Shown here: positions 36,132-45,618 of the stretch, piece after piece
Position numbering within the stretch: the stretch's first letter is position 1
How the letters are laid out: each line of letters opens with the position of its first letter
Assembly: GCF_039634365.2 (NCBI RefSeq)
Contig: NZ_CP155079.2
Coordinates: 3,100,001-3,164,000 of the forward strand
Direction of reading: 5' to 3'
Source: Mucilaginibacter sp. PAMB04168
GTDB taxonomy: Bacteria > Bacteroidota > Bacteroidia > Sphingobacteriales > Sphingobacteriaceae
Length of the DNA: 64,000 nt
Made by a program: the position numbers and the translations under genes
The notes under the pieces: model-generated
What the model was told of the DNA's origin: nothing
Database searches by the model: none
The model's input: only the letters and a program-made list of their open reading frames with translations

Positions 36132-37775
36132 ATGCTGATGCAGTTTTACATATTTGATATTGTATTGGTGATGATGGCTGTTACCCGTAAAGTTGCTTTT
36201 CTTTTTTTATTAACTATCCCTTCTTTAATAGACTGTCGCAAATTTAACCACACCGAGGAAGCAATTAGTGTGGTTAGTACGCCGCTTGCACAAGGCGACA
36301 CTACAGCTTTTAAGAATTTGCTGGGCGTTAATGCCTTTGAATGGAATTTTTTGCAAAACCCGGCCGATGTAAATAATGGCATGCAGATTTATGAGCCTAA
36401 AATGCAGGTGATTAAAACTTTTGCCGGTGTAAGGCACTACCTGGATTGGGGACGTATAGAAAGCAAACAAGGGCAGTTCACCTTTAGCCCAACCCATAGC
36501 GGTGGTTGGAACCTGGATGCCATGTACCAGCGATGCAAAACCGAAAATATAGACGTGCTGGTATGCTTGAAAACCTGTCCTGACTGGCTGTTACAAACTT
36601 ACCCCGGTAACGAGCGCGATGCCGAAAACGTGCCGATGCCTTATGGCTCTGACAAGTTACAACCTAAAAGCTATGTATTGCAGGCTAAGGCGGGCTTTCA
36701 GTTTGCGGCCAGGTATGGCAGCAACTTAAATGTTGAAAAAGCGCTCCTAACCGTAAATACTACTCCGCGGTGGACCGGCGACCAAGCTAATGAGGTTAAA
36801 ACAGGCTTAGGCTTAATTAAGTACATTGAATGTGATAACGAGCGCGACAAATGGTGGAAAGGCGATAAAGCACACCAAAGCGCTGAAGAGTACGCCGCTA
36901 ATTTATCAGCTTTTTACGATGGACATAAAGGCACGTTAGGTAAAGGAGTGGGCGTAAAAAACGCAGATCCTAAAATGCAAGTTGTAATGGCCGGTTTGGC
37001 CGCAACCGATGCGCAATATGTAGCTAAAATGATAGACTGGTGCAAGCAGAACAGGGGTTATAAAACCGATGGTTCTGTCAATCTATGTTTTGATGTGATC
37101 AATTTCCACCTGTATTCCAATGACCACCAATCTAACAACGGCAAAGCCACTCAGGGAATAGCGCCTGAACTGTCTGAAGCGGGTAAGGTAGCGGCCGATT
37201 TTGTAACCTTAGCTCAAACTTACAAGTTACCGGTTTGGGTTACAGAAGCTGGATATGATATAAACCAGCAAAGCCCCCAACGCGCTGTAAAGGTTGGCAA
37301 CAAAGATGAACTGAAAACCCAGGCCGACTGGACCATTCGTACATCGCTGCTGTACGCTCGCTTTGGCATTAAAAAAGTGTTCTTTTATGAACTCTTTGAC
37401 GACAACCTGGCCAATCCTACACAGTACGCTTCATCCGGACTGGTTACAAACGACCTGAAGAGAAGGCCGGCCGCCGATTACATACTGCAAACCAAAAATT
37501 TGTTAGGCAATTACAGTTACCGTGAAACCATATCGAAAACACCATTAGTTGATGTATATCGAAACGGCAACAAGGTTATCTATGTGTTAACTATCCCCGA
37601 CCAAACTGGGAAAAACGTCGCTTATAATCTTTCTTTACCCGGCGTAAAACAAGTGACTGTACATCAACTGCATGCCGGTACCGATGCTATGGAGAGCCAC
37701 CAACAAAGCGTTGGCAACAATACCGTAGCGCTCACCGTAACAGAAACGCCTTTGTTTGTAGAGGTTAATAAATAG
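36132..37775 (+). CDS. Clan-A (TIM-barrel) glycoside hydrolase, exported
   Basis: 547 residues as listed. Internal starts at 36171 or 36174 give a neater lipoprotein signal (AVTRKVAFLFLLTIPSLIDC). The barrel follows (about 60-440): VRHYLDWGRIESKQGQF, YIECDNERDKWWKG with the predicted acid/base Glu, INFHLYSND, and LPVWVTEAGYD with the predicted nucleophile Glu. A small beta-rich C-terminal domain closes the protein. The pattern resembles GH39/GH5-like enzymes, but I cannot fix the family. In this operon it probably trims or releases the exopolysaccharide, like the glycanases of other synthase loci. Confidence 0.78.
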   Translation: MLMQFYIFDIVLVMMAVTRKVAFLFLLTIPSLIDCRKFNHTEEAISVVSTPLAQGDTTAFKNLLGVNAFEWNFLQNPADVNNGMQIYEPKMQVIKTFAGVRHYLDWGRIESKQGQFTFSPTHSGGWNLDAMYQRCKTENIDVLVCLKTCPDWLLQTYPGNERDAENVPMPYGSDKLQPKSYVLQAKAGFQFAARYGSNLNVEKALLTVNTTPRWTGDQANEVKTGLGLIKYIECDNERDKWWKGDKAHQSAEEYAANLSAFYDGHKGTLGKGVGVKNADPKMQVVMAGLAATDAQYVAKMIDWCKQNRGYKTDGSVNLCFDVINFHLYSNDHQSNNGKATQGIAPELSEAGKVAADFVTLAQTYKLPVWVTEAGYDINQQSPQRAVKVGNKDELKTQADWTIRTSLLYARFGIKKVFFYELFDDNLANPTQYASSGLVTNDLKRRPAADYILQTKNLLGNYSYRETISKTPLVDVYRNGNKVIYVLTIPDQTGKNVAYNLSLPGVKQVTVHQLHAGTDAMESHQQSVGNNTVALTVTETPLFVEVNK

Positions 37776-37779
37776 ATTA

Positions 37780-38718
37780 TTAATGGGCCGGCTTTGGCAA
37801 TAAAGCTTGTTTAATTAAATAAAGCCGTTGCCGTAACGAATAATATGTTTTGGTAACTTCGTTTAATCCCATTGCCTCCCCAAAAGCACGATATATATTT
37901 GGAAGATTATCTCGGTTTACAGAATGCTTTACACTCAAAAATATAGTGTATTGTCTTTTAACTAATGTTGTAAGCTGCGATTTATCAATGATGTTACGTT
38001 GATGTAACACCTTATACAAGCGCACGTTTTCAATAAAGTTGTTACCTGTACTGTAAAAGCGGCTGCTTACATCTTTATTATGGTTGCGGAAGTAATTTAG
38101 TATCTTACCTGATACAAATACATCTGATATCTGTAACAGTGATACCCAAAAAAGCCAGTCGCCGCTAAACTTAAACTGGGTGTACTCCGTATTTACACGG
38201 TTAAACAGCTCTTTACGCCATACGGCCATACTGGCGTTTACTACGTTGTTGCCATTAAGCATGTATTTTTGGATAAACTCACGGCCATTCTCGGTATTGG
38301 CATAGAAAGGATAATAAGTGGTTTCCTTTACTATATTAGGCTCATAATAATAGCATGACTGGCAAAATGCAAGCCCAACATTTGGATTGGCCAACAGTCC
38401 TTCCATCAAGGTTTCCAGCAAAGTTGGCTCGCACCAATCATCACTTTCTGCCAACCAAATAAAATCACCTTTGGCTAGCATAACACCTTTTTGCCACTGC
38501 TTAAACGTACTACCGCTGTTTACTTCGTTAAAAACTATATTACTAACCTTAGGATTGGCGCGATACGTTTCTATTACTTCCCGGCTATTGTCAGGTGAAC
38601 AGTCGTCAAGTATAATAATTTCAAAGTCCTGGTATGTTTGCTTCAGGATAGAATCTATACGCTGCTTCAAATAACAAGCGTGATTATAATTGGGTATTAT
38701 TACTGAAACCTTAACCAT
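37780..38718 (-). CDS. Family 2 glycosyltransferase
   Basis: 312 residues from the ATG at 38718 (MVKVSVIIPNYNHACYL); an upstream start at 38796 would run far into the flippase gene and is rejected. GT2 motifs: QTYQDFEIIILDDCSPDNS with the first Asp pair, FIWLAESDDWCEP with the DxD-type metal site, and FSGDWLFWVSLL with the likely acceptor Asp. The reading frame overlaps the end of the Wzx gene by 8 bp, so the pair is translationally coupled. It adds one sugar of the repeat. Confidence 0.9.
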   Translation of the reverse strand: MVKVSVIIPNYNHACYLKQRIDSILKQTYQDFEIIILDDCSPDNSREVIETYRANPKVSNIVFNEVNSGSTFKQWQKGVMLAKGDFIWLAESDDWCEPTLLETLMEGLLANPNVGLAFCQSCYYYEPNIVKETTYYPFYANTENGREFIQKYMLNGNNVVNASMAVWRKELFNRVNTEYTQFKFSGDWLFWVSLLQISDVFVSGKILNYFRNHNKDVSSRFYSTGNNFIENVRLYKVLHQRNIIDKSQLTTLVKRQYTIFLSVKHSVNRDNLPNIYRAFGEAMGLNEVTKTYYSLRQRLYLIKQALLPKPAH

Positions 38719-40186
38719 AAATTTGAGGATTTTTAGCAGATAAACTGCGTTTAACAGATAAGAACTTGTTGGTGACAAAAGGCTGTATAACCTCATTGAT
38801 CAACTGTTCTTTAAATAACAGCTTTTGAAATAAGATGTAGAATAGCGCACATGCGGGTACCGCAGTAAGTATCAGGTAATATACATTGTGATACTGCGCA
38901 CGACAAAATAAAATGATGGGGATAAATACCAATGAACTTGCCGCAGCTGTTATAAGCGGACGAAGCGAAAAAGTAAATGTATATAGCTTTTTAACAAAAT
39001 AAATAAAGAACCCGGTTACTACCATTTCCGAAACCACATTAGCAATGGCTGCGCCTACATGCTCTAATCTTGGCACGAGCGTAAAATTGAGCACCAAACC
39101 GGTAACTACGCCCCCTAATACAGAAAACAGCATTTGCTTGTCCTTGCCATCCGGAACCAAAATCTGGAACCCGAACAAATAACCAAAACCTATAGTGAGC
39201 GGCAGTATAGCAAGTATTTGCATGGCTTGTGTAGCATCCAGGAATTTTGCACTTGAGAAAGCAACTATAAATTCAGGAGCCAATAACGCCAACCCAAATC
39301 CTATTGGAATAGAAAAGAACGCCGTAAACGCAAATGAGCGGTTTAAAGTAACTTGCACATCGCTATAATTTCGCAATGACAGGTTTTTGGCCAAACCAGG
39401 TATGAGCACCATTCCTAAGGAGGTTACTATAGGTAGGGCAATTTTAGAAAGTTTTACAGCAGCCGTATATAAGCCAACTGCATGCGTATTAGCTAAAAAG
39501 CCAAGCAAAACTGTATCCAGCATAGTATACATGCTGGTAGCTATTGTAGTACTAAATATAAGAAATAATGGTTTAAGGTGCCGCTTTAAATCAAGTCCTT
39601 TTAGTTTAACCGATACACTTTTATGTAGCCTTACCATATTTACCGCATTATTAGACAGCGTTGTGAATATGATGATGAGCAGGTACCAGTGATAATCCTT
39701 GCCCGAATGAATCAAAACAAACATGGCTATCAACGAAAATACCCTTATAATAATAGAACGGATGGCTACTGTTCGAAACTGTTCTAATCCTTCGTAAAAC
39801 CAGTCGATTGAGGTGAAACTTAATAACACCAATAAAACAGACCATAAATACAGATCGGGGTTGGATTTGAAATCTGCTATGAAAAATAAGCTGGCTAAAT
39901 AAACTACCGCCAACATTAAGCTTGTTCCAAAATAAATAACCGACAGTTCGGAAAATACATTGTTAAGCTTACTACGGTCATGTTTTGCTTTAGCGATCTC
40001 GCGTATGCCATACACGGGTATGCCCAGAGCAGCGATTAATCCAAAGTATTGTGCATATGAGGTAATAAATTGTACTTTGCCTACTCCGGAAGGCCCAACA
40101 ACTTTTGATACATAAGGGAAACTGATAATAGGAAATAAGATATTGGAAAGGGACAGCAGCAAATTAAAAAAATAATTCTTTTTCAT
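38711..40186 (-). CDS. Wzx-type oligosaccharide flippase
   Basis: 491 residues with about 14 hydrophobic helices, of the MOP (MATE-like) superfamily. The start NYFFNLLLSLSNILFPIISFPYVSKVVGP and GKVQFITSYAQYFGLIAALGIPVYG is typical of polysaccharide flippases. It moves the lipid-linked repeat unit from the inner to the outer face of the inner membrane for the Wzy-like protein. It is in a reverse-strand pair with the GT2 gene, facing away from the LuxR regulator across 500 bp of regulatory-looking DNA. Confidence 0.88.
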   Translation of the reverse strand: MKKNYFFNLLLSLSNILFPIISFPYVSKVVGPSGVGKVQFITSYAQYFGLIAALGIPVYGIREIAKAKHDRSKLNNVFSELSVIYFGTSLMLAVVYLASLFFIADFKSNPDLYLWSVLLVLLSFTSIDWFYEGLEQFRTVAIRSIIIRVFSLIAMFVLIHSGKDYHWYLLIIIFTTLSNNAVNMVRLHKSVSVKLKGLDLKRHLKPLFLIFSTTIATSMYTMLDTVLLGFLANTHAVGLYTAAVKLSKIALPIVTSLGMVLIPGLAKNLSLRNYSDVQVTLNRSFAFTAFFSIPIGFGLALLAPEFIVAFSSAKFLDATQAMQILAILPLTIGFGYLFGFQILVPDGKDKQMLFSVLGGVVTGLVLNFTLVPRLEHVGAAIANVVSEMVVTGFFIYFVKKLYTFTFSLRPLITAAASSLVFIPIILFCRAQYHNVYYLILTAVPACALFYILFQKLLFKEQLINEVIQPFVTNKFLSVKRSLSAKNPQIYG

Positions 40187-40685
40187 GTAAAACAGCTAAA
40201 TAAATTTTGCAGGACCAATATCCAGCTTACCCAACGCTATTTGCGTTAAGCGTAAGCAAATTTAACTTCAATAAAAAATACACCGTTCAGTATTAATACT
40301 GAACGCCCAATGTATAAGTATCAAAAAGCAACAATACTTCAGTATTAGTTAATATTTGGCTTAAACCTCCTCATTATTTCACTCTGAAGTAACTATTAAC
40401 AAATATTAATATTCCAAGCAGTTTTATTTCCTGATTTTGAGCTGCTTATATAAAAATAAGCCGGTATACCTTTGTAACTAACAGGTAGTTAATGCGTAAA
40501 GCCCCGGTTGTGGTTTTTAAAAACAAGTATTTCACCAATCATTTCGAGTAATAACCACATGGTGATTTGAGGGTTTATATTAACTAAACAGGTGTTTACC
40601 ATTAAAGAAATAATTTTCCCTTTGGTTATAATTGTAATAATATCTAACCACGTTTTTTACCACGTTTTATACTAAGAAAAACTTT
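40187..40685. other. Divergent regulatory region between wzx-like and LuxR-type genes
   Basis: About 500 bp, AT-rich. It holds a perfect palindrome (40284-40305), a related partial copy TTCAGTATTA near 40338-40347 and a TACCTTTG -7-like element at 40467-40474. No gene was recognised. Confidence 0.5.
40284..40305. promoter_or_regulatory. Perfect palindrome upstream of the flippase gene
   Basis: CGTTCAGTATT directly followed by its exact complement AATACTGAACG, no spacer. It lies 98 bp upstream of the flippase start and 380 bp upstream of the LuxR-type gene. A related TTCAGTATTA recurs about 50 bp away. A site for a dimeric regulator is plausible. Confidence 0.5.
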
Positions 40686-41336
40686 ATGATAAATGTCATA
40701 CTAGCGGAAGACCATGTTCTGGTCAGAAAAGCAATCAAAACACTGTTAGAAGCTGAGGCTGACATAACTGTTACGGGTGAAGCCGATAATGGCGAACAGG
40801 TAGTTGAACTCATCAAAAATAAGGTTCAGGCTGATATTATTTTAGCAGAAATTAATATGCCTGGAATGGATGCTATGGAAATGCTTGGAGTATTAAAGGA
40901 AATGGCACCAAACAGTAAGATAGCGTTCCTTTCTATGATGGATAATGAGAAAAGTATTTTACAAGCCATACAAGCCGGAGCAAAAGGTTACCTTAACAAA
41001 ACTATTGATGTATTTGAACTACTGTTTGCAGTAAGACATATTTACAATAATGGTCAGTACATCTGTACTTCATCATCTATGGCGTTGCTTAACAAGATGC
41101 AGCAAATGCCGCAGATAACACCTGTAGAAATTAGTCCGGACACAGAATTTTCAGTGCGTGAAATTGAAATACTTACGCTTATGGCAGAAGGCTATACTAA
41201 TTATGAAATTGCAGAAAAGCTATTTACAAGCAAACGTACAGTTGAAAATTACCGACAGAACATGCTGAACAAGACCGGTTCACGTAACACTGCAGCATTA
41301 ATAAAATTTGCTATCAATCATGGTATTGTTAAATAA
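40686..41336 (+). CDS. LuxR/NarL-type regulator with Glu at the receiver phospho-site
   Basis: 216 residues. Receiver domain at 1-120: ILAEDH acidic pair, AFLSMMDN switch Ser, KGYLNKTI Lys. The phospho-acceptor reads ADIILAEINMPGMDA, with Glu55 where NarL-type regulators have Asp. The DNA-binding LuxR domain (about 150-212) is intact: FSVREIEILTLMAEGYTNYEIAEKL, then FTSKRTVENYRQNMLNKTG. Such an exchange suggests a phosphorylation-independent, perhaps constitutively active regulator. It sits at the end of the exopolysaccharide locus, whose other two receiver domains have the same change. Confidence 0.88.
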   Translation: MINVILAEDHVLVRKAIKTLLEAEADITVTGEADNGEQVVELIKNKVQADIILAEINMPGMDAMEMLGVLKEMAPNSKIAFLSMMDNEKSILQAIQAGAKGYLNKTIDVFELLFAVRHIYNNGQYICTSSSMALLNKMQQMPQITPVEISPDTEFSVREIEILTLMAEGYTNYEIAEKLFTSKRTVENYRQNMLNKTGSRNTAALIKFAINHGIVK

Positions 41337-41378
41337 CAAGTACCAGACTGATAGCAAAACTGATAATAGGATTAAAAG

Positions 41379-43250
41379 TTATGATTTTTGAGGTAGCGTA
41401 TCTGCATCACCCTCTTGGCTTGATTTAAGTAAACCTTCGGGCACTTTTAGATCACCTGTTTCAAAATCTATAATTCCGTTTACTTCATCTTCAATATTGG
41501 TGGCCTGTGTATACACGTCGCCTGCTATAGGCCGTTTACGTAATTCTTTTTTAAAGAAAGCTATCTGCTCGGTACGTTCCTGGTCGTTAGCAGGGCCACC
41601 GTAGTCAACAAAACCAAAGCCGCCCCATTCGCTAACAATTAGCGGAACTTGCTTACGGAAAAAGAACGGATCGCCCACAACGAGTGGAAACGCAGCTACA
41701 CCCACCTGCTTACCGGCAACCAATTCATCTAATACCTGGCACCATTTCTCACGCTCGGGCGTGTATAAGTGTGCGGTAAGCAAATCGCTTTTTAGTTTGC
41801 CCTGGTAAGATATATGTTGCCATCCATCATTGTCAACCACCAAAAACTGAGGTTGACTAATTTGCATGTAATGATACATGTCTATAATATACTGGCGAGT
41901 TTCGGGGTTTGTTGCAATATCTTGCGCACCCCAGTCCTCGTTGTACAAGCTCCAGATTATAACTGATGGGTGTGTTGATATCAGCGCTAGCATACGCATC
42001 AACTCATCATGGTGGTTTGCACGGCTTTTGGGCGTAGACCTATGTGGACTGGGTACTTCCACCCACAATAACATGCCCAACTTGTCGGCCAGGTTATAAA
42101 TACGTGGGTCTACCCCTGCAATATGTATGCGCACCAGGTTACAACCCAGCTTTTTCATGGCATACATATGTTTTTTTATCTGCTCGTAAGTAGCCACCCC
42201 GGGTTGATAAAGTATGCCATCCAGGTAGATCGATTTATTGTTCAGGTAAATTCGGCTCCCTCTCGATTCAATTTTACGTAAACCAAAATTTGTCTCTATT
42301 TCGGCAATATAACCATCAGAGTCAATCAGTTGCGCTACAAGACGGTATAAATGCGGATCCTCAGGCGACCACAACCTGGCGTCAGGTATCTCAATAACCA
42401 GCCTCTGCTGCTTCTCACCGGCCTCAAGTGCTAACTGGTACTCATCTGTGGTTATAGGGTCTGGCGATTCCTGCTTTCGGTTAAAAACCTTTAGCCTGAT
42501 GGTATACAAACCTGGGTCGTGTATGCGTGTAGTAAAGTTAAACCGTACCAGGTTATCTTCCACAAAACTAACAACCCCAACTCTGGAGCGTAAACGGTTG
42601 CGCTCTACGGTTTCAAGCCAAATGCTGCGAACTGCGCCTGTGTACGTCTGGTACCAAATGCCGCCGCGCTTATAAACTGATGACTCCTGCTTGCCACGGG
42701 GCGTATCTGCATCCATAGTACTGGCAATGCGCACGGTTAAGCGGTTATTTTTGTGAAGAATGGCTGCATCCAACTCAAACGAAAATGATGTGGTTTCACC
42801 AATATGCAGCTCCTCACCTTCGATTGTTTTGAGTGGTAAACCATTAAGCCAAACGCGCGTCTCGTACCCGCATGCGCCAAATGTTAACTGCAGCAATGAT
42901 TGCGGTGAGTGGGCATCAACCTCCAGCTCAGGCATCGGAAATTCCTTTTCATACCACACCACGATATTATCATGCCATTGCTGCGATTGAAGTGGATGTG
43001 ACTTAGCCATGTGCATTTCCACACTGCCCGGCCACTGTGCAGTGTCGTTATATTGGTGTGCAACATACCAACCTTCGGTCAAGCCTTTATTTTCAGGGTC
43101 GACGGCAAATTTCCAATCGCCATCCAGTAATAAAAAGGAGTTGGGACGGATAACTGCACGAGGTAGTGGATTAATATATCCTTCGTCGGCAATTATTTCT
43201 TCTTTGCTTTTGGTTAAGCTATAATTAGGGTGTGCTATCTCTTCAATCAT
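41379..43250 (-). CDS. Glycoside hydrolase family 2 (beta-glucuronidase/galactosidase-like)
   Basis: 623 residues, no signal peptide, thus probably cytoplasmic. Jelly-roll sugar-binding domain (about 30-210, VWYEKEFPMP, LTFGACGYETRVWLNG), Ig-like domain, and a TIM barrel from about 330. Acid/base Glu in IIWSLYNEDWG; nucleophile Glu in VPLIVSEWGGFGF. The family hydrolyses beta-galactosides, glucuronides or mannosides; the substrate is not evident. Its closeness to the exopolysaccharide locus may be chance. Confidence 0.9.
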   Translation of the reverse strand: MIEEIAHPNYSLTKSKEEIIADEGYINPLPRAVIRPNSFLLLDGDWKFAVDPENKGLTEGWYVAHQYNDTAQWPGSVEMHMAKSHPLQSQQWHDNIVVWYEKEFPMPELEVDAHSPQSLLQLTFGACGYETRVWLNGLPLKTIEGEELHIGETTSFSFELDAAILHKNNRLTVRIASTMDADTPRGKQESSVYKRGGIWYQTYTGAVRSIWLETVERNRLRSRVGVVSFVEDNLVRFNFTTRIHDPGLYTIRLKVFNRKQESPDPITTDEYQLALEAGEKQQRLVIEIPDARLWSPEDPHLYRLVAQLIDSDGYIAEIETNFGLRKIESRGSRIYLNNKSIYLDGILYQPGVATYEQIKKHMYAMKKLGCNLVRIHIAGVDPRIYNLADKLGMLLWVEVPSPHRSTPKSRANHHDELMRMLALISTHPSVIIWSLYNEDWGAQDIATNPETRQYIIDMYHYMQISQPQFLVVDNDGWQHISYQGKLKSDLLTAHLYTPEREKWCQVLDELVAGKQVGVAAFPLVVGDPFFFRKQVPLIVSEWGGFGFVDYGGPANDQERTEQIAFFKKELRKRPIAGDVYTQATNIEDEVNGIIDFETGDLKVPEGLLKSSQEGDADTLPQKS

Positions 43251-44027
43251 AGTATCTAAAAAAACGCTACTCTATCGGCTAAAGTATCCCTACTGATTAG
43301 TTTATGGGCTTATTAACCTCTTTCTGCAGCTCAATAACTTTCTTAAACACTTTAACGAAAATATTTTCAATAGGTTTTTCCTTTTTTGCTGATTTAAACC
43401 CGTCATTGCCGATGACATTTCGCCGAGCGTACATTTCCAAAGCAATTCAAAAAAGTAAATCGCGTGGCACTCGAGTAGAATTATTACAGCGTTCTCTGAT
43501 CTTGCATTTTTCCGGGCTTATTATTAGGCGTAAAAGTGTTTGCAACTAATGGATGCAAAACCACGTTTTTTGTATCGGCTGTATCGTTACGTTTCAAAAA
43601 GTGCACTTTCATAATGGTATAGCACAAATAAGCTAACACAACATGAATGTGACGTTAATGGTCTAAACATTTTTTCGTCTTGCCGATTTTACTTGCCATC
43701 AGCCGAAGGTTTGACTAACACCTTCATGAATATGGCATACATTGGTCCATACGCGATGTTAAGCGGAAGATTATACGTTTCTGATTGGGCAGTTCATATC
43801 AATGCTCCCGTTTAAGCGTCATACAAAAAACACAGGCGTAAATAGTGCGGCAACGCTAACAGGCTCAAAGCAAAATATAACGCCTAAGCCGTCATCAGAT
43901 CACCAACAGATAGTCCAGAAATCCGTGAAAGTTAATCGAAATAACCTTCATTTTAATATGATTAAAATGGTATTAACAAAAACCAGCCTGCAGCAATAGT
44001 TGCTCCAGGCTGGCAATCATCTACTAT
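43251..44027. other. Intergenic region without a convincing gene
   Basis: About 780 bp between two reverse genes. Short open frames at 43304-43549 and 43802-43999 show no signal peptide, motif or gene-like context and are not called. The catalase terminator lies at its right end. Degenerate remains of a gene are possible but none was recognised. Confidence 0.4.
43976..44013 (-). terminator. Rho-independent terminator of the manganese catalase gene
   Basis: CCAGCCTG / CAGGCTGG with an inner AGCAA / TTGCT stem and a three-base loop. On the reverse strand it is followed by five T. It starts 15 bp after the stop. Confidence 0.85.
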
Positions 44028-44909
44028 TTAAGGCAAAATGGTATCTTTTATGTTTTCGAGGATACCTTTGTCTGCACCACCAGTCATTTGCTGGGCCTGG
44101 GCAAACCCTTGTGGATCGGGTGGTGCCAGTTTAGGTTCTTGGCCCAAAGGCTGGGCATATACATATTTGAACTCGCCTTTACCATCAATTGAAGGGCCGC
44201 TGGCCCAACGTGCATTTGGTGGCTCAGGTTTCTCAATATTGGTTGAAACGAAAGCATAAGCAAACTCATTTACCTGCTCGCTCTCGGGAAAAGAGTTAGG
44301 AATTGGTAGATTAACGTTCAAACCGCCTAAGTCTTCAAGCACGGCCAACCATTGGTTCTGGTGCATAGAATCGCGCGCTATTAAAAAGGCGAGCATGTCT
44401 TTCATGCCCGGGTCATCAGTTAATTGCCATAAACGTGTGGCTAAAACGCGACCTGTTGATTCGGCCATAACATTGGCGTACATATCAGCCGCAATATTGC
44501 CGCTACCTACCACCCACGAACCGTTGAAAGGAACACCATTTGCGTCAACTGCCATGGCTGCAAGGCCTGATGATAATACGTGACGGGGATCCATACCTCC
44601 TAAAATGCTACCAACAATAGCATTTTCGCCAACAATCTTATCTTTAAGCTCAGTAGTTGCCCCTTCAAGATTAAGAGCAACAGCGGTGCTAAGCATTTCA
44701 ATGTGGGAAATCTCTTCGGTACCGGTGTCTAGAAGCATATCCCGGTATTTATTTGGGCCACGGCTACCCCAGGCCTGAAATAAGTACTGTAAACACACTC
44801 TAATCTCACCTTCAATTCCACCTATGGCCTGTTGGAGTAGTTTAGCGAATGCGGGGTTTGGTTTTTCTACACGTACCTCGTACTGTAGCTTCTTGTCATG
44901 ATAAAACAT
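44028..44909 (-). CDS. Manganese catalase family protein
   Basis: 293 residues, ferritin-like four-helix bundle. Candidate di-manganese ligands are in GGIEGEIRVCLQYLFQAW (Glu), GTEEISHIEMLS (Glu and His), AESTGRVLATRLW (Glu) and IARDSMHQNQW (His). The length and the C-terminal extension (GKGEFKYVYAQPLG) match the bacterial Mn-catalase group. It disproportionates hydrogen peroxide without heme, in the cytoplasm. Single gene with its own terminator. Confidence 0.9.
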   Translation of the reverse strand: MFYHDKKLQYEVRVEKPNPAFAKLLQQAIGGIEGEIRVCLQYLFQAWGSRGPNKYRDMLLDTGTEEISHIEMLSTAVALNLEGATTELKDKIVGENAIVGSILGGMDPRHVLSSGLAAMAVDANGVPFNGSWVVGSGNIAADMYANVMAESTGRVLATRLWQLTDDPGMKDMLAFLIARDSMHQNQWLAVLEDLGGLNVNLPIPNSFPESEQVNEFAYAFVSTNIEKPEPPNARWASGPSIDGKGEFKYVYAQPLGQEPKLAPPDPQGFAQAQQMTGGADKGILENIKDTILP

Positions 44910-45102
44910 ACTTTGCTTAGTTTAATTTAAGTTAATTCACATTATTTAAACCGGCGAGTATCGAACCTATCAGCTGTTATCTTATCTATTTAAATTACAA
45001 CAACATTAAGAGTCCACGCATCTTAAAGTACAAATGTTTTAACAACAATCAGCTAAGCATGTTTTCTTTATAATTAATTATTTTACTTCTTTATCAATTT
45101 AA

Positions 45103-45363
45103 TCAACTCGGTGCAGTAGTTTTCTGCTGTTGTTGAACCGCCTGTTCAATATTGGTAATGATCAGCTCTTTAAGACTTTTTCCTAATTTAAAATCACCAA
45201 ATACCTTCCACTGACCATCATATTTTAAAAACCAATATTTGCCTGCTTTAAGGCTAACTTTGTACAGAACGTATCCATTAGGATAATACTGTTGCAATAC
45301 AGTACTGGTAAACAACTGATGTAGGTAAGTGAATTTAAGTTTAAGAGCTTTATTAGCTGCCAT
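45103..45363 (-). CDS. Small hypothetical protein (86 aa)
   Basis: A basic soluble protein with beta-prone, aromatic-rich centre (YPNGYVLYKVSLKAGKYWFL, then KYDGQWKVFGDFKLG) and a Gln/Lys-rich end. No signal peptide and no family recognised. Flanked by intergenic DNA on both sides; coding is supported by the length and clean ATG only. Confidence 0.55.
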   Translation of the reverse strand: MAANKALKLKFTYLHQLFTSTVLQQYYPNGYVLYKVSLKAGKYWFLKYDGQWKVFGDFKLGKSLKELIITNIEQAVQQQQKTTAPS

Positions 45364-45618
45364 ATTAGTTAATATGTTTTAATTTAGAAACAATACAGTT
45401 TATCAGTACAGGCTACCAAACCAATACAAGTTGTAAAGGCGGATGCGCAAAACATCTCATATTTACAGCAAACTTACCAGATTCATTTTTTCACCACGGC
45501 GTATAAATACCTGCGTTTTTACCTATAAAACACTTAACTTTTAGGAAATAAATACAATTTTCAATTAGGTACTAAACCAAAAAGGCAGTTTAATTGTAGT
45601 ATTAACAGATTGATTTTA

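Noticed and set aside
38719-38796. Upstream start of the GT2 gene
   Set aside because: It would overlap the Wzx gene by 86 bp and adds non-family residues before MVKVSVIIPNYN.
43304-43999. Two short forward open frames in the long intergenic region
   Set aside because: No motif, signal peptide or gene-like context; amino acid mix looks random.
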